Assembly: GCF_000002995.4 (NCBI RefSeq)
Contig: NW_025062476.1
Coordinates: 9,980,501-10,044,500 of the forward strand
Source: Brugia malayi
Taxonomy: Eukaryota > Nematoda > Chromadorea > Rhabditida > Onchocercidae
Reading direction: 5' to 3'
DNA: 64,000 nt
Shown: piece after piece, positions 60,301-64,000 of the stretch
Position numbering within the stretch: position 1 is the stretch's first letter
Layout of the letters: each line of letters opens with the position of its first letter
The notes under the pieces: model-generated
The model's database searches: none
Told to the model about the DNA's origin: nothing
The model's input: the letters and a program-made list of their open reading frames with translations, nothing else
Translations under genes and position numbers: made by a program

Positions 60301-62203
60301 GCTTTCTACAGAAAATTTCTCACTCAATTTACAAACAAATTTCAATTTACAGACTTGCAACTTGCAGCGATCAAAACTTATTATGCGCGATTTAAACTTC
60401 CTTAAATCAATATAATTTTTCATACGTGAAGTCACTGTGTGTTACAAGCATAGTGTACTCTCGCATTTCATATATTTATTAGTACTAAAGCAATAAAAGA
60501 GAAACGTGTTCAGAATATTAAACAAAGTATTATAGTTAATATTCACTAACAGAAACACAAACCAAATTTTGAAATTTCTGGGAACATTCAAATTCGGTGG
60601 AAAACTAAAAACTAAAGCGAGAGCGATCTGTTATTAAATTTCTTTCCTTTAATAGTGCTATATGAAACATATGTGTTTCTAATAGTATTCTTTTCGTCGA
60701 AAGAAATTGAAATTGAAATTAACACTCTGCATGGTGACAGAGTCCAGAGCCATGTGAAGGGTATTATAAAAGGAATCTGTACAACATAACTGACAGTTAA
60801 TAGTTGAAAGGGACAGAGAATGAAGACAGAACTGGCCTTAAATATAACTGGAGGTAGTAGTAGTAGTAGTAATAATAATAAACATCATGTCAATCAATGT
60901 TAATGACCAATAATTATTATTATTAATATTAATAAATGATAAATTATAATAAATAAAAACAATGACAGTAGTAGTAGTAGATAGTAGTAGATACTAACAA
61001 TAATAATAAATAATAATCATGAATACTAAATAGAAATAATCGATGAATGTAAAAGAATTCGAAGAATTTCCAGGCATTCTGTTTATCTGAACTCTCAGTA
61101 ATTTACCTCTACCCGTGTTTAAACACATTGCGACACATCCATACAAATTATGCAATTGTTTGCTTAAAGCTGGGACGACCAACAACTTGATCACGCTTCC
61201 ATTATAACTACCATTGCAGTTTGTATGTGAATATTTTAAAAGAAATACAAATAATTTCAATAGCAACGAGAGAAATTGACAATTTTACAAGTATGAAAGA
61301 ATTCTTAATATAAATTATAAGCGAAAGAGTATAAATTGTTGATAAAAGAGATAAAAAGGAAGTGGAATAAACGAATAAATATTTTCTTCAATAAATCAAA
61401 AATTATTTACCTGCCAAAATTAAGCCACTGATCAATAAGTCAATATCAAATGAAAGTGTTATTTAGAAGAATAAAAGAAGGCATCTATCATAACTGAGTT
61501 TTGGTAATTTGTTACCTGATTCATTAAAGTTTGGTGGATAAATTGATTAAATTTCTTCTCCAAATCGATTATTCACCTTTTATCATACGAATTTTTCACA
61601 AATTAAAATGATGAAGTGAAGAACATGAAGAAAATGTTAACCTAATCACTAATTTATAAACTGAAAAGCAACTTTCATTCCAGTTTCATTTTTCTTTTTC
61701 GATCACATATATTTCATACTTCATTGATGTCATCCACTATGATATCTATTACATTTAGAATTGTGCATTTCAAATAGTGCAAAAGTTTGCAGTAAATTCT
61801 TCTGTCCTTTCCTGACAAAATAACATCGTTGAAGATTTGAAATGACAAGTTAGTTGAATGAAACGATAATGACAATCATTTTTGCGTTCCGCAGGCCACA
61901 AGAAAGTATTACAAATCATACAGTATTAGAAGAGGATGAAATTGCAATAGACATGGGTATTTAATGATAAAGTTTATTACTTCAACATTTCTCAGTTGAG
62001 AAGTTCAATTAATCGTGTTTTTTTTTTTCAAAATATTTCAAAAAAAGAATTGAAGAAAATGCCAAATGTATCAAATTGGAAGAATTTTTACATAAATAAT
62101 TTTCCTTCTCTTTTTCTTTTAATACAAAAAATGATTCACCTAGTAGATTTTTAACGTCAAAATATAATCACTTTTTCCTTACTTTCTTATTTAACAATTA
62201 CAA
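57349..62203. other. Intergenic, no gene supported
   Basis: AT-rich with scattered short open frames lacking any family resemblance. It includes a TTTCA/TTTTA repeat (57543-57674) and TAG/TAA triplet runs near 60850-61020. The intervals 59830-60130 and 60690-60790 are less AT-biased but I cannot assign them. Confidence 0.5.
57543..57674 (+). repeat. TTTCA/TTTTA pentanucleotide array
   Basis: Degenerate repeats of TTTCATTTTA and TTTCA, drifting to TTTCG at the 3' end; any frame reads as a Phe/Ser/His-rich string, not a protein. Confidence 0.9.
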
Positions 62204-64000
62204 ATGGTGGCTAATTTATTGAAAGTTGTAGTATTTCTGGGCGCTATTGCACTGTTGTCCAGTGAAGTAGCGCATTGGGAATCACTAAATATTGGAATTA
62301 TCAGACAGAAAGAGTTGCTTCGCCTATCATCAACAATACTGGTGTGTTTCTATGAATTTCGCACAAATTCTAATAAAGGCTAATTCCAATAAATGTAATT
62401 AATTGATTAGTTATACAAAATTCATTAGGGTTCATATAAAAAAGTTTTAAAAAAATGAATTGTGAGCAATCTGCGCCGCGCTGAATACGTTGAATACTGT
62501 GCACACTTAAAAAACTGCGACACTGGCGCCAATTTTGGCGATCCTTGACGAATGGATCGCAGTTCGGATACTGATTAAATTGTCTGTGTGCTGATGTTAC
62601 TTTTATTCCATGATTTTCTGCTCTTACCATCATGTTACTCTGCGTGATTCAGTGGTACAATTGTATTTCTTATTGACAAATCTACTTACCGACCTATTAA
62701 AATAGGTCTGCTAATAACTGATTGCTCCAGTAAATTAATTATTTATGTAATACTCACCCATTCATATTTAATGATGTATATCATTCAGCAGTGATACATA
62801 AAAAATTTCAAAATTGTAGGATGGTTTACGATCAGCTGTTATGAAAATGCAATCACTCATAAATATATGGTATCTTCCGGAAAACGATAGACTGAGCGCC
62901 AAAAGTTTATCGTCATGTGTTTCGCACTGGTATCCGCCAATTGGCGAGTGCTTTATGGAAACTTTACACAGCTGGAGAAAATTAAACCCACTTAATATCA
63001 CAAAAGATATTAACTTGAAATTTTATGGTGTTAACTTTTTACTTTTCTTACAGGTTATTCATTTTATGCCTTTTTTCTCTAGAAAACCATAAGGTAGTAA
63101 TATCCATTGCTCTAGGACCATATCAATTTGCCTTTTTCAAGGTGGATCATCAGAAATGTAATGCAGATAATGGTTTGCTTGCTGCAGCTGCACCTTGTAC
63201 TCTTATCAATAATAATCGGTAAAATTTTTTCTCATTTCAAGTAGCAGTAAGCATTGGAATACCTCAATAATTTATTTGCAAGTTGGTAGGTAAAGCCAGA
63301 ATTGCAAAGTGGATGAGGACACAGCATTCAACTATTGTGTCCTCTCCCACATTACGTGATCGTGACAGGAGTATTACCGGATCAGCATTAGATTTACCAT
63401 GATGATTAAATATCAAATTATATCACTATAACACTACAATGTGCGATCAGCTAGTCCAGCAGCTGCCCGATTGATGTTATGTCCAGTGAATCATCATCGA
63501 TGGAACTCTTTCCATGCCATTGTAGACCTGTTTCGTCATGAAATAATGCACGCTTTGGTTAGCTTTCCTGTGCTGATATTATCAAGTGGACAAAACATAG
63601 AGGAAACTTAGCCTTGTCTAATGTGAAATATTTTATTGCTGGACAATATATGCTTGTTGTAAATGACTAAACATTTCTTCAAACAATGAAAAATGACTCG
63701 AAATTTGATGATTAACATCGGAAAAGATATGCATCGGTGAAATTTTGATGTTGAAAGTGCTCTTCGGTGTTACATTAATCATTGCTGAGATTTTTAATTA
63801 AATCTGATAATTTGCAGGGTTTTGGCTTAATAACTCCTGGAGAAAGTTTATCTTCCACTCCAGCGAAAAGAAAATTCCTTTGGACTGATGAATCGTCTAA
63901 ACAGCATGTAACCGCAACCTACATGGATTTTCAGGACGATGCGGTGGTAATCATTGTTCTAAAACTTCCTGAACCAATATTCTATTTTAAGCTATCGTTG
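62204..64000 (+). CDS. Leishmanolysin-like (peptidase M8) secreted metalloprotease, 5' part
   Basis: Exons seen: 62204-62341, 62820-63027, 63083-63218, 63455-63557 and 63818-63946, followed by a GTAATC donor; the gene runs past the window. The ATG opens a signal peptide (MVANLLKVVVFLGAIALLSS). The family call rests on the zinc-binding region: LMLCPVNHHRWNSF, then IVDLFRHEIMHAL joined by splicing to GFGLITPGES, matching the M8 pattern HEIxHALGFS-like. HEXXH residues are H189, E190 and H193; the distant third His ligand should be in exons beyond the window. Upstream, an Ala-rich stretch with Cys pairs (KCNADNGLLAAAAPC) fits the M8 domain before the active site. It is likely a zinc endopeptidase in the secretory route or at the surface. 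The junctions of exons 3 and 4 were chosen by phase, the exon 4 acceptor (CTAG|TCCAG) being the least sure. About 205 residues are visible. Confidence 0.8.

Noticed and set aside
59750..60435. Open frames of 70-95 codons on both strands
   Set aside because: Less AT-biased DNA, but products have no recognisable motif, signal peptide or splice-consistent neighbours.
1..64000. Nuclear tRNA genes, CRISPR arrays, operon-type bacterial features
   Set aside because: No B-box-like GGTTCGAATCC in a tRNA context, no spaced direct repeats, and gene structure is eukaryotic throughout.

Overview
This is nuclear DNA from a nematode, most likely a filarial or other spirurid worm. It is AT-rich, with short to medium GT-AG introns and frequent TTTCAG/TTTTAG acceptors. 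An intronic mitochondrial fragment has the order cox3 - AT-rich region - trnA - trnL2 - trnN, which as I recall is the filarial mitochondrial order. Gene models were built by hand from conserved protein blocks, splice sites and phase. Every exon chain reported keeps an open frame across its junctions.

Layout. 1879-4252 (+): COG4339-type HD phosphohydrolase relative with altered metal-binding residues. 7906-21026 (+): MYPT/PPP1R12 (mel-11 type) myosin phosphatase targeting subunit, 21 coding exons and two alternative last exons; its intron 5 holds the mitochondrial insertion (about 11065-11900). 22610-25437 (-): UTP3/SAS10, an SSU processome factor. 27201-32674 (+): SAPS-domain PP6 regulatory subunit. 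34536-37483 (+): RagA GTPase. 38529-42223 (+): TMEM201/SAMP1 inner nuclear membrane protein. 44005-45679 (-): a small three-exon metallothionein-like gene. 45.7-54.7 kb: a gene desert. 54719-57348 (+): insulin-like peptide with B and A chains on two exons. 57.3-62.2 kb: no gene seen. 62204 to the window end (+): 5' part of a secreted leishmanolysin-like (M8) metallopeptidase.

The left and centre are housekeeping and signalling genes (two phosphatase regulatory subunits, nutrient-sensing RagA, ribosome biogenesis, nuclear envelope). The right side is sparse and carries small secreted or stress-type genes. UTP3 and the PP6 subunit are divergently arranged around 1.76 kb.

The most notable items are the intact-looking mitochondrial insertion; duplicate MYPT last exons, one with the conserved C-terminus and one divergent; an eight-cysteine insulin-like prohormone with a long N-terminal propeptide and a tiny C-peptide; a Cys/His-rich metallothionein; a probable GC-AG intron in RagA; and a recurring class of near-perfect short inverted repeats, two of them linked to 32-35 bp copies of neighbouring coding sequence.
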